Origin: Qipengyuania flavescens
GTDB lineage: Bacteria > Pseudomonadota > Alphaproteobacteria > Sphingomonadales > Sphingomonadaceae
Assembly: GCF_029688735.1 (NCBI RefSeq)
Contig: NZ_JARULD010000001.1
Span: 124,001-188,000 of the forward strand
Reading direction: 5' to 3'
DNA: 64,000 nucleotides
Positions 8,945-18,933 of the stretch are shown here, piece by piece (the first letter of the stretch is position 1; every line of letters begins with the position of its first letter). Position numbers and translations under genes: made by a program. The notes below the pieces were generated by a model. That model was not told the DNA's origin, did no database searches, and was given only the letters and a program-made list of their open reading frames with translations.

Positions 8945-9961
8945 TCACTCCGCCGGCTCGCGCTCCGCCATCTTGCACGCACGCATCGGCTCCTCCTGCT
9001 GCAGCGCCGTCATGCCGAGCTTCGCCAGCAGCGCGCTGTCGCTGTCGTCGCCCGCATTGGGTGCAGTCAGCAGCTTGTCGCCGGTGAAGATCGAGTTCGC
9101 TCCCGCCATGAAACACAGCGCCTGTGTGGCTTCGGACATCGACTCGCGGCCTGCGGAGAGGCGCACCATGCTCATCGACATCGTGATCCGCGCCACGGCA
9201 ACAGTGCGGACAAATTCGATATCGTCGATCTTGGCGAGCGGCGTGTCGGCCAGCATATCGCCCAGCACCGTGCCCTTGACCGGGACCAGCGCGTTCACCG
9301 GCACGCTCTCGGGATGCCGCTCCAGCGTGGCGAGCGTGTGGACGAAGCCCACCCGATCCTCGCGCGTTTCGCCCATGCCCACGATCCCGCCGCTGCACAC
9401 GTTGATGCCCGCATCGCGCACGTTCTGCAGCGTATCGAGCCGGTCCTGGTAGTTGCGGGTCGAGATCACGCGCTCGTAATATTCCGGCCCGGTGTCGACA
9501 TTGTGATTGTAGTAATCGAGGCCCGCTTCCTTCAGCATGTCCGCCTGTTTCGGCGTCAGCATGCCCAGCGTCATGCAGGTCTCCAGCCCCATCGCGCGCA
9601 CGCCCTTCACGATCTCGACGATGGCGGGCATGTCGCGGTCCTTAGGGTTGCGCCACGCCGCGCCCATGCAGAAGCGCTGGGAGCCTGCATCCTTCGCCTG
9701 CGCCGCGCGCTGGAGGACCGATTGCACCTCCATCAGCTTGGTCGCCTCGACCTCGCTGTCGGCCTTCACCGACTGCGAGCAATAGCCGCAATCCTCCGGG
9801 CACCCGCCAGTCTTGATCGACAGCAGCGTGCAGAGCTGGATTTGCTCGGGCGAATGGAACTCGCGGTGGACCGTGGCCGCGCGGAACAGCAGCTCGGTAA
9901 AGGGAAGATCGAAGAGGTCCGCGATTTCCTCGCGGGTCCAGTCAGTGCGGATTTCAGTCAT
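8945..9961 (-). CDS. bioB: biotin synthase
   Basis: Radical-SAM enzyme inserting sulfur into dethiobiotin. The 338-aa protein has the [4Fe-4S] cysteines in [13 protein letters not shown] (C54, C58, C61), the YYNHNVDT motif, and the Arg/Cys-containing segments that hold the second cluster ([21 protein letters not shown]). Its position between pccA and the mutase gene makes sense because PccA needs biotin. The other bio genes are absent from the window. It ends 10 bp from the paired repeat, and its start overlaps the small membrane gene by 8 nt. Confidence 0.96.
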   Translation of the reverse strand: MTEIRTDWTREEIADLFDLPFTELLFRAATVHREFHSPEQIQLCTLLSIKTGGCPEDCGYCSQSVKADSEVEATKLMEVQSVLQRAAQAKDAGSQRFCMGAAWRNPKDRDMPAIVEIVKGVRAMGLETCMTLGMLTPKQADMLKEAGLDYYNHNVDTGPEYYERVISTRNYQDRLDTLQNVRDAGINVCSGGIVGMGETREDRVGFVHTLATLERHPESVPVNALVPVKGTVLGDMLADTPLAKIDDIEFVRTVAVARITMSMSMVRLSAGRESMSEATQALCFMAGANSIFTGDKLLTAPNAGDDSDSALLAKLGMTALQQEEPMRACKMAEREPAE

Positions 9962-10190
9962 TCGAGATTACTTTCCAAGCGATAAAGGTCCGCACGGCTT
10001 CTACGATGAACAGGAATGCAGCCAGCCCAACCACCAGCCAGCCGGAGCGCGAGACGCAGTGCTCGAGTGCTGGCCCCACCGAGTGGTGAAGCTGACAGTC
10101 GTTCGCGAAAGATACCCGGATGCCCCAAAGGATTGCTGCCACAGAGCCCCACACCATTAAGCTCAACAGCAATAGTGCCTTCTTATTCAA
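9954..10190 (-). CDS. small two-helix membrane protein
   Basis: A 78-aa protein with two hydrophobic helices (about residues 5-24 and 51-70, [17 protein letters not shown]). Between them is a loop with two cysteines (DCQLHH and EHCVS) that could form a disulfide if periplasmic. Its stop lies 8 nt inside bioB, so it is probably co-translated between the mutase gene and bioB. I do not recognise it. Confidence 0.6.
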   Translation of the reverse strand: MNKKALLLLSLMVWGSVAAILWGIRVSFANDCQLHHSVGPALEHCVSRSGWLVVGLAAFLFIVEAVRTFIAWKVISND

Positions 10191-10206
10191 TTGCGTTCCC
10201 CTATCT

Positions 10207-12363
10207 TCACTCCGCCGCCTCGTCCAGATCCTCGCCCGCTGGCGGCATGTTGTGACCGAGCAGGCGCAGCACGTCGGCGGCGCATTCGATCACGTTGCTG
10301 CCCGGGCCGTAGATGCCCTGCACCCCGGCATCGCGCAGGAAGTCGTAGTCCTTCTGGGGGATCACGCCGCCAGCGATCACCTTGATGTCGCTGCGGCCCG
10401 CTTCCTTGAGCAGGCCGATCAGTTCGGGAATGAGCGTCTTGTGGCCCGCCGCGAGGCTGCTTGCGCCGATGGCGTCGACATCGTGTTCGAGCGCCATGTC
10501 GCGGGTTTCCGCCGGCGTCTGGAACAGCGGGCCGGAGACGACCTCGAAGCCCATGTCGGCAAAGGCGCTGGCGATCACATTGGCGCCGCGGTCGTGGCCG
10601 TCCTGCCCCATCTTGGCGACCATCAGCTTCGGCGCGCGTCCCAGTCGCCGCTCGACCGCCTTCACCCCTTCGACCACCTGCGCATAGCGGTCATCGTCCG
10701 AATAGGCCTCGGAATATACGCCGCGCACGGGCTTCGGCATGGTGTCGTAGCGGCCATAGGCGTCTTCCATCGCCTGGCTGATTTCGCCCAGTGTCGCGTC
10801 GTGGCGGGCTGCTTCTACCGCCAGCGCGAGGAGATTGCCCTCACGCTGCGCCGCGCCGCGAGCCAGCGCGTCGAGCGCCGCCTTGCAGGCGAACTCGTCG
10901 CGGCCCGCCCGGACCTTTTCGAGCCGCTCGATCTGGCTTTGGCGGACGGCGTGGTTGTCGATATCGAGCGTGTCGATCTCGTCTTCCTTGTCGCGGCGAT
11001 ATTTATTCACGCCGACGATCACGGTCTCGCCCCGATCGACGCTGGCCTGCTTGGCGGCGGCCGCTTCCTCGATCTGCGCTTTCGGCTTACCGCTGGCGAC
11101 ATATTCGGTCATGCCGCCCGCCGCCTCGACCTCGTCGAGCATCTGTTTCGCTTCGTCTACCAGCGCTGCGGTTAGACTTTCGATGTAATAGCTGCCGCCC
11201 AGCGGGTCGGCGACATTGGTGATGCCAGTCTCTTCCTGGATCACCAGCTGCGTATTGCGCGCGATGCGGGCGGAGAAGTCGGTCGGCAGCGCGATCGCTT
11301 CGTCCAGCGCATTTGTGTGGAGCGACTGCGTGCCGCCCAGCACCGCTGCCATCGCCTCCACCGTGGTTCGGATGACGTTGTTGTAGGGGTCCTGCTCCTG
11401 CAGACTCACGCCGCTGGTCTGGCAGTGCGTACGGAGCATCTTCGACTTGGGGTTCTGCGCGCCCAGCCCTTCCATGACATCGTGCCACAGATGGCGCGCG
11501 GCGCGCATCTTAGCGATCTCCATGAAGAAGTTCATGCCGATGCCCCAGAAGAAGGACAGGCGCGGCGCGAAGGCATCGATATCGAGGCCCGCTTCCATCG
11601 CGCGCTTGGCGTATTCCTTGCCGTCGGCGATGGTGAACGCGAGTTCCTGCACCGCCGTCGCCCCGGCCTCGTGCATGTGGTAGCCCGAAATCGAAATGCT
11701 GTTGAATTTCGGCATGTTGGCCGAGGTATATGCGATGATGTCGGAGACGATCCGCATGCTCGGTTCGGGCGGGTAGATATAGGTGTTGCGGACCATGAAC
11801 TCCTTCAGAATGTCGTTCTGGATGGTCCCGGCGAGCTTGCCCTGGCCCACCCCCTGCCGCTCCGCCGCGACGATGTAGAAGGCGAGTACGGGGATCACCG
11901 CGCCGTTCATCGTCATCGACACACTCATGGTGTCGAGCGGGATCTGGTCGAACAGGATTTCCATGTCGCGAACGGTATCGATCGCGACGCCCGCCTTGCC
12001 GACATCGCCGACCACGCGCGAATGGTCACTGTCGTAGCCGCGATGCGTGGCAAGGTCGAAAGCGACGCTCAGGCCCTTTTGCCCTGCCGCGAGGTTGCGG
12101 CGATAGAAGGCGTTCGATTCCTCGGCGGTCGAGAAGCCCGCATACTGGCGGATCGTCCACGGCCGGCCTGTGTACATCGAGGCATAGGGCCCGCGCGTGA
12201 ATGGCGCGATGCCGGGGACGCCGGGATCGAGCCCCTCGGTGTCCTCGCTCGTGTAGAGCGGCTTCACATCGATGCCCTCGGGGGTGTGCCAGGTGAGGTC
12301 GCGGCCCTTCACCTCCTTGTCGGCGAGAGGCTTCCAGTCGTCATAGGTGGGTTTGTCGGTCAT
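10207..12363 (-). CDS. scpA: methylmalonyl-CoA mutase, adenosylcobalamin-dependent
   Basis: Isomerises (R)-methylmalonyl-CoA to succinyl-CoA. The 718-aa protein has the TIM-barrel substrate domain ([32 protein letters not shown]) and a C-terminal B12 domain with the DxHxxG cobalt-ligand motif in GQDGHDRGA and the GASSL / GG downstream motifs. Its size and single-chain form match the large, self-sufficient type. The start is [10 protein letters not shown]. The GST gene begins only 8 bp upstream, so no cobalamin riboswitch can fit there. The mutase chaperone gene meaB is not in the window. Confidence 0.96.
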   Translation of the reverse strand: MTDKPTYDDWKPLADKEVKGRDLTWHTPEGIDVKPLYTSEDTEGLDPGVPGIAPFTRGPYASMYTGRPWTIRQYAGFSTAEESNAFYRRNLAAGQKGLSVAFDLATHRGYDSDHSRVVGDVGKAGVAIDTVRDMEILFDQIPLDTMSVSMTMNGAVIPVLAFYIVAAERQGVGQGKLAGTIQNDILKEFMVRNTYIYPPEPSMRIVSDIIAYTSANMPKFNSISISGYHMHEAGATAVQELAFTIADGKEYAKRAMEAGLDIDAFAPRLSFFWGIGMNFFMEIAKMRAARHLWHDVMEGLGAQNPKSKMLRTHCQTSGVSLQEQDPYNNVIRTTVEAMAAVLGGTQSLHTNALDEAIALPTDFSARIARNTQLVIQEETGITNVADPLGGSYYIESLTAALVDEAKQMLDEVEAAGGMTEYVASGKPKAQIEEAAAAKQASVDRGETVIVGVNKYRRDKEDEIDTLDIDNHAVRQSQIERLEKVRAGRDEFACKAALDALARGAAQREGNLLALAVEAARHDATLGEISQAMEDAYGRYDTMPKPVRGVYSEAYSDDDRYAQVVEGVKAVERRLGRAPKLMVAKMGQDGHDRGANVIASAFADMGFEVVSGPLFQTPAETRDMALEHDVDAIGASSLAAGHKTLIPELIGLLKEAGRSDIKVIAGGVIPQKDYDFLRDAGVQGIYGPGSNVIECAADVLRLLGHNMPPAGEDLDEAAE

Positions 12364-12371
12364 GATTGCAC

Positions 12372-12983
12372 TCAGGCTTTTGCACTCGGGCGGGCGGACA
12401 CGCGCTCGTGCCAGCCGCGCAGGTTTTCGCAATCCTCTGGCATGCCGCAGCCGACGAACTCGGCGAAATCGGCTGTCGTCAGCAGGAGGATGTCGGCCGC
12501 GCTATAGGCCGGTCCGGCGAGAAAGTCGCGGCCCGCCAGCGACTGGTCGAAGAAGCGGAAAGCCTCGGCGACGCGCGGGCGGTTGGCTTCGCCCCACTCG
12601 GCATTGCGGCCGGGCAGTGCAGCGGTAAACGGATGCGTGTGGACCCACACCGCAGCGATCGGCGGCATCGCGATCATCTCGACCCGGCGGCTCCACATTT
12701 CTATCTCCGCGATTTCGAGCGGGGTCGTGCCGAACAGCGGCGGATCGGGGTGCAGCGCCTCGAGATAGCGCATGATCGCCACGCTTTCGGCGATCACCGT
12801 GCCATCGTCGAGCTCGAGGATCGGCGTCTGCCCGCGCGGGTTCTTGGCGACATAGTCCGGCGCCTTCTGCTCGCGCTTGGGAATGGAGACTTCGCGGGCA
12901 GGCAGTTCGATGCCCTTCTCTGCCGCAAAGATGCGCACGCGCCGCGGGTTGGGTGCCGGGTTTGGGCTGTCGTAGAATAACAT
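12372..12983 (-). CDS. glutathione S-transferase family protein
   Basis: A 203-aa cytosolic GST. The thioredoxin-fold N-domain begins [18 protein letters not shown], a Ser/Asn-type active-site region, and includes the cis-Pro and glutathione-binding [17 protein letters not shown]. The helical C-domain has [16 protein letters not shown]. It lies between the epimerase and mutase genes with gaps of 23 and 8 bp, so it is very probably co-transcribed with them. The substrate is unknown; GSTs of this type are often stress or detoxification enzymes. Confidence 0.85.
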   Translation of the reverse strand: MLFYDSPNPAPNPRRVRIFAAEKGIELPAREVSIPKREQKAPDYVAKNPRGQTPILELDDGTVIAESVAIMRYLEALHPDPPLFGTTPLEIAEIEMWSRRVEMIAMPPIAAVWVHTHPFTAALPGRNAEWGEANRPRVAEAFRFFDQSLAGRDFLAGPAYSAADILLLTTADFAEFVGCGMPEDCENLRGWHERVSARPSAKA

Positions 12984-13006
12984 CGTGGTCCTCTCTCCCG
13001 CGCGGC

Positions 13007-13468
13007 TCAGTTCGACCAGTGCGTCGTTCCCTTGGGTGTTTCCATGATCTCGGTCAGCTGGCCCATCATGTCCTTCGGGTGGAGGAAGAAGATCGGGGTG
13101 CCATGCGCGCCGATGCGCGTTGGGCCGAGGATGCGCTTGCCCTTCTCCTCGAACCAGCTGCGCGCTTCCTCGATATCCTCGACTTCGTAGCACAGGTGGT
13201 GCTGGCCCCCTGCAGGGTTCTTGGCGAGGAAACCGGCGATGGGCGAGGCATCGGACAAGGGCTCGATCAGCTCGATCTGCGTGCCGAAGCTGGGGCCGCT
13301 CTCGGTCGGATCGCCGGGCGTATCGACGAAGCAGACCTTCACGCCCTGCTCTTCCAGATCGAACGGCTCGCGGATCTTCGTCGCGCCCATCACGTCGCGG
13401 TAATAGGCGATCGATTCCTCGATCGATGGCGTGGCGACGCCGATGTGGTTGAGACGGCCGAGTTTCAT
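13007..13468 (-). CDS. mce: methylmalonyl-CoA epimerase
   Basis: Converts (S)- to (R)-methylmalonyl-CoA between PccAB and the mutase. The 153-aa VOC-fold protein has metal-binding residues in LNHIGVATPS (His), GTQIELIEP (Glu), AGGQHHLCYEVEDI (His) and the C-terminal glutamate in MMGQLTEIME. Length and order are typical of the family. It is the first gene of the mce-GST-mutase run. Confidence 0.93.
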   Translation of the reverse strand: MKLGRLNHIGVATPSIEESIAYYRDVMGATKIREPFDLEEQGVKVCFVDTPGDPTESGPSFGTQIELIEPLSDASPIAGFLAKNPAGGQHHLCYEVEDIEEARSWFEEKGKRILGPTRIGAHGTPIFFLHPKDMMGQLTEIMETPKGTTHWSN

Positions 13469-13548
13469 GCGCCTGCTCCTGCAAAAACGAATGGCGCGAT
13501 CCCGCTAACGGAACCGCGCCACTCAATGCAATGCCTAGCCGCGCGAAA

Positions 13549-15588
13549 TCATTCGCCGGTGGAAATATCCCCAAGCCCTTCTACATATTCGGCGCCTGCG
13601 AGGATTTCCGCCGAGCTGCCTTCGAAGCTGTCGCCGATCGGCTGCACACGCCCGCCGAGGCAGGTGCCGAGGAAGCCTTCCATCGCGGCGAAAAAGCTCT
13701 GGCGGTTCTCCGGCTTCTGGAAGCCGTGCCCTTCGTCGGGATAGTTGATGTAGGTCACCGGCAGGTTCTTCGCCTGCATGGCCGCGACGAGATTGTCGGC
13801 CTCCGGCTTGGTCACGCGCGGGTCGTTACCGCCCTGCCCGACCAGCAGCGGCACCTTGATATCGTCGATCCGGCTGATGGCGGAGCGGGCCAGCAGGTCC
13901 TCGCGCGCCGCGGGATCGGTCGGGTCGCCGACGTAGCGATACCACGTCCCGGCCAGGAACGGCTTCCAGTATTCGGGAAAGCTCTCGATCAGCGTGACGA
14001 GGCTGGACGGGCCGACTATGTCCACACCGCAGGCGAATTTGTCCGGCGTGAAGGTAACGCCGATCAGCGTGGCGTAGCCGCCGTAGCTGCCGCCACCGAT
14101 GGCAACCTTGTCTTCCTGCGCGATGCCCTCGCCCACGGCCCAGTCGACCGCGTCGATCAGGTCGTCATGCATCTTGCCGGCAAATTCGCCGACCGCGGCA
14201 TTGGTGAACTCCTTCCCGAACCCGGTCGAGCCGCGGTAATTCACGCTGAGCACGGCATAGCCGCGATTCGCCATCCACTGGTGGATCGTATTGTAGCCAT
14301 AGCCATCGCGCGCCCAGGGCCCGCCGTGAACCCACAGCAGCATCGGCACCGCTTCGTCCGGCCGCCCGTCGCCATCGGCATCGCTGCCCGGCGGCAGGGT
14401 GAGGTATGACACCAGCGTCTTGCCGTCGCGCGACGTCAGCTCCAGCGGATGCATAGGCTGCAGCGGCGCATCGGCGAGATCGGGCCGCGTGGCGAACCAC
14501 GGCGTCAGCGTGTCGGCGGTGCGGTCGTAGACATAATACTGACCGGGTGCCTGTGCCGAGCCGTCGTAGACGATCCAGGTGTTGTCGTCCTGCGAGCGCG
14601 AGGTGACCGAGAATTCGCCCTCCAGATTGGCATCGAGGAAGTCGAGCTCGGCCTGCGCCTCTTCGGTCAGCGCGGTCCACTCGCTCTTCAGGTAATTGGT
14701 CGAATAAGCAATCGGCTCGTAAGTATCGTTGTCGACCATGATGTTGCTGAGATCGGCCTGTTCCGGCTCGACGATCACGCGCCGTTCTCCGGTCGTGAGA
14801 TCGACCGCGACGCCTGCCGCGAGGTTCCGGTCGCGGCTGTCGATCATGTAAACCGTGTTGTTGTCGCGCGAGAACTGGACGATGTTGGTGTTCAGCATGT
14901 CCTCGCTGGGAATGTCCGCGAACACCTCGCCCGGCGTCAGGTCCTCGTTGAGATAGACCGCCTGCATTCCGCCATCGGGCTGCGGGATCATCGCCATGCG
15001 CGGCTTGTAGGTATTGTCGGTGATGAAGGACGCATAGCCGGGATTCTCGGCGATCAGCGTCCGCTCGCCGGTCTCGATATCGTATTCGTAGAGATCGGTC
15101 AGCTGCGGGTTGCGCTCGTTCGTGCCGACCAGGATCACGCCGGGGCGGTCGCGGCTGGCGCCCATCAGCTGCGCGCGAATGCCGTCGTCCAGCGGCGTCA
15201 GGTCGCGCGTTTCGCCGGTGCGCGGGTCGGTGGCATAGACATGGAAGTTCTCGTCCCCGTCATTGTCCTTCACGAAGAGGACGTACTTGCTGTCGACCGA
15301 CCAGAGATGGTTGGAAATCCCGCGATGGCGATCGTCGGTGACGACCTTGCCGTTGGAGGGATCGGAGGCCGGCGCGACCCAGACGTTCATCACGCCATCG
15401 TCGGGCGCGATCCAGCTGACCCACTGGCCATCCGGGCTGATGCGCCCCTGGCTGGCGACCGGATTGCCGAACAATTCGCTCCGGTCGATCAGTTCGTATT
15501 CGGACAGTGCGTGATGTTCGGCATGGCCGACGCCGGTCATCATAGTCGAAGCGGCAAGCGCCGAGGCTGCCAGCAAGTTCTTCTTCAT
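13549..15588 (-). CDS. secreted S9-family prolyl oligopeptidase/dipeptidyl peptidase
   Basis: A 679-aa exported serine peptidase. The signal peptide (MKKNLLAASALAASTMM..GHAE) is followed by a beta-propeller of repeated WD-like blades and a C-terminal alpha/beta hydrolase. The nucleophile is in GGGSYGGYA, the catalytic Asp region in GQGGNDPRV, and the His in DEGHGF. AGGAGG lies about 9 nt before the ATG. It probably cleaves peptides in the periplasm. Its place between pccB and mce has no obvious pathway logic, though peptide uptake could feed Val/Ile degradation to propionyl-CoA (inference). Confidence 0.92.
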   Translation of the reverse strand: MKKNLLAASALAASTMMTGVGHAEHHALSEYELIDRSELFGNPVASQGRISPDGQWVSWIAPDDGVMNVWVAPASDPSNGKVVTDDRHRGISNHLWSVDSKYVLFVKDNDGDENFHVYATDPRTGETRDLTPLDDGIRAQLMGASRDRPGVILVGTNERNPQLTDLYEYDIETGERTLIAENPGYASFITDNTYKPRMAMIPQPDGGMQAVYLNEDLTPGEVFADIPSEDMLNTNIVQFSRDNNTVYMIDSRDRNLAAGVAVDLTTGERRVIVEPEQADLSNIMVDNDTYEPIAYSTNYLKSEWTALTEEAQAELDFLDANLEGEFSVTSRSQDDNTWIVYDGSAQAPGQYYVYDRTADTLTPWFATRPDLADAPLQPMHPLELTSRDGKTLVSYLTLPPGSDADGDGRPDEAVPMLLWVHGGPWARDGYGYNTIHQWMANRGYAVLSVNYRGSTGFGKEFTNAAVGEFAGKMHDDLIDAVDWAVGEGIAQEDKVAIGGGSYGGYATLIGVTFTPDKFACGVDIVGPSSLVTLIESFPEYWKPFLAGTWYRYVGDPTDPAAREDLLARSAISRIDDIKVPLLVGQGGNDPRVTKPEADNLVAAMQAKNLPVTYINYPDEGHGFQKPENRQSFFAAMEGFLGTCLGGRVQPIGDSFEGSSAEILAGAEYVEGLGDISTGE

Positions 15589-15707
15589 CGAAATGCCTCC
15601 TCCTGATTACGGGAGGAAAGCTATCGTGGAGAACAGACCGAGTCTAGCCGTGAACCTTAACGTGTAGACTACCGCGATACTTCCATCTGGCCAGCAATGA
15701 GGGGTGT

Positions 15708-17240
15708 CTAGAGAGGAATATTATCGTGCTTCTTCCACGGGTTCTCGAGCTGTTTCGTCCGCAGCTTCCTTAGCCCCAGCGCGATCCTCCGCCGCGTGGA
15801 GTGCGGGTAGATCACCTCGTCGATATAGCCGCGCGAGGCTGCCACGAAGGGGTTGGCGAAGCGGTCTTCGTATTCCCTGGTTTTCTCGGCGATCTTGTCC
15901 GGGTCGTCGCGATCCTGGCGGAAGATGATCTCCACCGCGCCTTTCGCGCCCATCACGGCGATCTCGGCGGTGGGCCAGGCGTAGTTGAGGTCGCCGCGCA
16001 AATGCTTGGAGGCCATCACGTCGTAGGCACCGCCATAGGCCTTCCGGGTGATCACGGTGATCTTGGGCACGGTCGCCTCGGCATAGGCGAACAGCAGCTT
16101 CGCGCCGTGCTTGATGATACCGTTATGCTCCTGCGCGGTGCCGGGGAGGAAGCCGGGCACGTCGACGAAAGTCAGGATCGGGATTTCGAAAGCGTCGCAG
16201 AAGCGCACGAAACGCGCGGCTTTCTTGGACGATGCGATGTCCAGCACGCCGGCAAGCACCATGGGCTGGTTCGCCACCACGCCCACCGTGCGCCCCTCCA
16301 CCCGGCCGAAGCCGCAGATGATATTGGCCGCATGGTTCGGCTGAATCTCGAAGAAATCGCCCTCGTCCAGCGTCTTCCGGATGACTTCGTGCATGTCATA
16401 AGGCTGGTTGGCATTGTCGGGGATCAGCGTGTCGAGGCTCGGCTCCTCGCGGTCCCAGGCGTCGGCGGTCGGGCGCTCGGGCACGTCCTCGCGGTTCGAC
16501 AGCGGGAGGTAATCGACAAAATTGCGCGTCGCGAGCAGGGTTTCGATGTCGTTCTCGAACGCATTGTCCGCGACCGAGGTCTTGGTCGTATGAGTCTTCG
16601 CCCCGCCCAGTTCCTCTTGGGTGACGACCTCGTTGGTCACCGTCTTCACCACGTCGGGGCCGGTGACGAACATGTAGCTGCTGTCCTCGACCATGAAAAT
16701 GAAGTCGGTCATCGCGGGGCTGTAGACCGCCCCGCCCGCGCATGGTCCCATGATCAGGCTGATCTGCGGCACCACACCGCTCGCCAGCACGTTTCGCTGG
16801 AACACCTCGGCATAGCCGCCGAGCGAGGCCACGCCCTCCTGGATGCGCGCGCCACCGCTATCGTTGAGGCCGATCACCGGCGCACCGACCTTCATCGCGG
16901 TGTCCATCACCTTACAGATTTTCTCTGCGTGTCGCTTGGAAAGAGAGCCGCCGAAGACGGTGAAATCCTGAGAGAAAACGTAGACCAGACGACCGTTGAT
17001 GGTGCCCGACCCGGTAACCACCCCGTCGCCGGGGATCTTCTGGTCCTCCATGCCGAAATCGACGCAGTCGTGCTCGACATATCGGTCGAGCTCTTCGAAG
17101 CTGCCCTCGTCCAGCAGCACATCGAGCCGTTCGCGCGCGGTCAGCTTGCCCTTGGCGTGCTGCGCATCGATGCGTTTCTGCCCGCCGCCCAGCTCGGCAG
17201 CTTCGCGGCGACGTTCCATTTCGGCGATATTGGCGGACAT
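15708..17240 (-). CDS. pccB: propionyl-CoA carboxylase, carboxyltransferase subunit beta
   Basis: Transfers CO2 from carboxybiotin to propionyl-CoA. The 510-aa crotonase-fold protein has the two acyl-CoA oxyanion regions ([17 protein letters not shown] with [11 protein letters not shown]; later [20 protein letters not shown] with [10 protein letters not shown]). The ATG is preferred over an in-frame TTG 27 nt upstream because GGAGAG precedes it by about 4 nt and 510 aa is the usual length. It is the first gene of the propionate region on this strand and the catalytic partner of pccA about 8 kb downstream. Confidence 0.95.
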   Translation of the reverse strand: MSANIAEMERRREAAELGGGQKRIDAQHAKGKLTARERLDVLLDEGSFEELDRYVEHDCVDFGMEDQKIPGDGVVTGSGTINGRLVYVFSQDFTVFGGSLSKRHAEKICKVMDTAMKVGAPVIGLNDSGGARIQEGVASLGGYAEVFQRNVLASGVVPQISLIMGPCAGGAVYSPAMTDFIFMVEDSSYMFVTGPDVVKTVTNEVVTQEELGGAKTHTTKTSVADNAFENDIETLLATRNFVDYLPLSNREDVPERPTADAWDREEPSLDTLIPDNANQPYDMHEVIRKTLDEGDFFEIQPNHAANIICGFGRVEGRTVGVVANQPMVLAGVLDIASSKKAARFVRFCDAFEIPILTFVDVPGFLPGTAQEHNGIIKHGAKLLFAYAEATVPKITVITRKAYGGAYDVMASKHLRGDLNYAWPTAEIAVMGAKGAVEIIFRQDRDDPDKIAEKTREYEDRFANPFVAASRGYIDEVIYPHSTRRRIALGLRKLRTKQLENPWKKHDNIPL

Positions 17241-17294
17241 GCTCTCTCCGTAAAATCTCTCGGACAAGCGCCTAGAGCCGAGCGAGCCGCAGCG

Positions 17295-18032
17295 TCAATG
17301 TCGGAGCGCACTTATCAGGAATTCGACATTGCCCTCCGGCCCGGTGATCGGGCTCTCGACGATGCCCTGAACCGCGAAGCCGAGGCCCTCGGCCCAGTCG
17401 CGCACTTCGTCGCAGACCCGGCTATGCAGGGCGGGATCGCTGACCACGCCTTTCTTGCCGACTTCTTCGCGTCCGACCTCGAATTGCGGCTTGATCAGCG
17501 CGACGAGGCGGCATTCGCGCTCGGCCAGTTCGAGCGGACGTTCCAATACCTTGGCGAGGCCGATGAAGCTCGCATCGCAGACCACCCAGCCGACCGGACG
17601 GTCGATCATATCGGGCGTCAGGATGCGCGCGCTCGTTTGCTCTAGCACGGTGACGCGCGGGTCCTGCCGCAGTTTCCAGGCGAGCTGGTTGGTGCCGGAA
17701 TCGACCGCGAAGACATGCTCCGCCCCGCCCTGCAACAACACGTCGGTGAAGCCCCCGGTCGAGCTGCCGATATCCATGGCCGTTGCGCCGCTTGGGTTCA
17801 GCCCGAAATGTTCGATCGCATGGGCGAGCTTGATGCCGCCGCGGCTCACCCAAGGATGATCGCGTCCTCGCACATCGAGCGGCGCGTCCTCCGCCAGTTG
17901 CTGGCCCGGCTTGGCAAGCTTCTGCTCGCCGGAGAATACCAGCCCCGCCATTACCAGCGCCTGCGCGCGGGTCCGGCTTTCGACCAGCCCGCGGTCCACC
18001 AGCATCTGATCGAGGCGTTTCTTTCTCGGCAT
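17295..18032 (-). CDS. tlyA: TlyA-family rRNA 2'-O-methyltransferase
   Basis: A 245-aa protein with an N-terminal S4 RNA-binding domain (RLDQMLVDRGLVESRTRAQA) and a FtsJ-type Rossmann methyltransferase domain (AMDIGSSTGGFTDVLLQGGA). TlyA members 2'-O-methylate rRNA cytidines; older annotations call them hemolysin A. The catalytic K-D-K-E style residues are consistent (DASFIGL, ALIKPQFEVG). It is transcribed away from the lipoprotein gene 34 bp upstream, so the two share a short divergent promoter region. Confidence 0.92.
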   Translation of the reverse strand: MPRKKRLDQMLVDRGLVESRTRAQALVMAGLVFSGEQKLAKPGQQLAEDAPLDVRGRDHPWVSRGGIKLAHAIEHFGLNPSGATAMDIGSSTGGFTDVLLQGGAEHVFAVDSGTNQLAWKLRQDPRVTVLEQTSARILTPDMIDRPVGWVVCDASFIGLAKVLERPLELAERECRLVALIKPQFEVGREEVGKKGVVSDPALHSRVCDEVRDWAEGLGFAVQGIVESPITGPEGNVEFLISALRH

Positions 18033-18066
18033 CGGAAAGAAAGCGCGTAGCGGGCATTGAGGCTAT

Positions 18067-18642
18067 ATGAAACCGATCTATGCCCACGCCGCAGGCGCGC
18101 TCGCGCTGAGTTTCACCATCGCCGCCTGCGTGCCGGCACCGGACTCGACGCCAGCTCCCGAGCAGGCTGCGACAGCTACGCCACCTGCGACTCCCACGCC
18201 GAGCGCGACCCCGCTGCCGCCACCGCCAGTGGAGGCGAACTGGATCGATCGCCCGCAGACGGCGGGCACCTGGCGCTTCAGCGGGAACCAGGCAGCTTTC
18301 GTCGAACGTGATAGCCAAGGTGGTCCGGTCGCGCCGAGCACTCCCCTGTTTATCATGGAATGCAACGGGAATGCCGTGCGGCTCTCGACTCAACTGCCCC
18401 GACCAGGCGCTCGCGTCATGGCCATACGCACCGAAACCGCGTCGCGGACATTACCACTCTCGCCAGTTTCTGCAGGCGGCGAACCCGCGTTCGCCTTCAC
18501 AGACCTGCAACCGCGCGACCCCCTTCTGGACGCGATGGCTTTGACGCGAGGCCGCTTCGCCGTCGAGGTACAAGGCGCGCCCTCGCTCTATCTCCCTGCC
18601 TGGGCGGAGGTGACGCGCGTGATCGAGGACTGTCGCAGATAG
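18067..18642 (+). CDS. putative lipoprotein, unknown function
   Basis: A 191-aa protein with a lipobox-like signal (LSFTIAACVP, Cys about residue 20) followed by a long Pro/Ala/Thr-rich tether (about 25-55) and a compact beta-rich domain. The domain has WRFSGNQAAFVERD, LFIMECNGNAVRLS and a C-terminal EDC; its two internal cysteines could pair. It is probably anchored in a membrane facing the periplasm. The domain is unknown to me. It stands alone between tlyA and a structured intergenic region. Confidence 0.75.
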   Translation: MKPIYAHAAGALALSFTIAACVPAPDSTPAPEQAATATPPATPTPSATPLPPPPVEANWIDRPQTAGTWRFSGNQAAFVERDSQGGPVAPSTPLFIMECNGNAVRLSTQLPRPGARVMAIRTETASRTLPLSPVSAGGEPAFAFTDLQPRDPLLDAMALTRGRFAVEVQGAPSLYLPAWAEVTRVIEDCRR

Positions 18643-18643
18643 C

Positions 18644-18671
18644 AAAAAGGCCCGCGCAAATTTGCCGGGCC
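18644..18671 (-). terminator. minus-strand terminator-like hairpin without an obvious gene
   Basis: A 6-bp GGCCCG/CGGGCC stem encloses an 11-nt loop that is itself self-complementary (GCAAATTTGC). Read on the minus strand it is followed by five Ts. On the plus strand no T-run follows, so it does not look like the terminator of the lipoprotein gene. No minus-strand gene is visible to its right. Confidence 0.45.
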
Positions 18672-18808
18672 ACAAAAACCAATTCTGACGTGGGAAAACT
18701 TTTTTTCAAGCCTTGAATTGCGCGCCGCGGCGCAACAAATTGGCAATCAAGATCAGCGGGTAGCGCGGTCTTGGCCCCCGGTGAAACGGGGATCTAGCTC
18801 ACAAGCTT

Positions 18809-18823
18809 GAAAGGAGGTGATCC
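18809..18823 (+). promoter_or_regulatory. 15-nt perfect complement of 16S rRNA 3' tail (extended Shine-Dalgarno)
   Basis: GAAAGGAGGTGATCC is the exact complement of the alphaproteobacterial 16S rRNA 3' end GGATCACCTCCTTTC. The GGAGG core ends 7 nt before an ATG. Ordinary ribosome binding sites match 4-7 nt, so this is an extreme case. A 5-bp CCCCG/CGGGG hairpin lies 18 bp upstream (18776-18791). Confidence 0.85.
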
Positions 18824-18824
18824 G

Positions 18825-18881
18825 ATGTCTCATGGTTCAGTAGCGAGGTCGGTGAAGATCCCTACGGAGCATATTCGGTAA
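18825..18881 (+). CDS. 18-codon small ORF behind a perfect anti-16S site
   Basis: ATG to TAA encodes MSHGSVARSVKIPTEHIR, a basic hydrophilic peptide with no membrane segment. The ideal spacing to the extended Shine-Dalgarno and the strong intrinsic terminator about 50 bp downstream suggest a stand-alone short transcript. It could make a micropeptide, act as a leader or decoy RNA that binds 30S subunits, or be a structured ncRNA in which translation is incidental. It is not rich in Leu/Ile/Val, so a classic ilv attenuator peptide is unlikely although ilvE is next. Confidence 0.55.
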   Translation: MSHGSVARSVKIPTEHIR

Positions 18882-18933
18882 CATTCCTGCCGAGTAAGGC
18901 TACGTGAGCGGCGCTTCCGGCCGCTGACCATGC

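Noticed and set aside
12364-12371. Cobalamin riboswitch controlling the mutase gene
   Set aside because: Only 8 bp separate the mutase gene from the GST gene, and no B12-box was seen upstream of mce or pccB.
18809-18823. Fragment of a 16S rRNA gene on the minus strand (GGATCACCTCCTTTC)
   Set aside because: The sequence 5' of it on that strand does not resemble the 16S 3' domain, whereas on the plus strand it sits at perfect Shine-Dalgarno spacing to an ATG.
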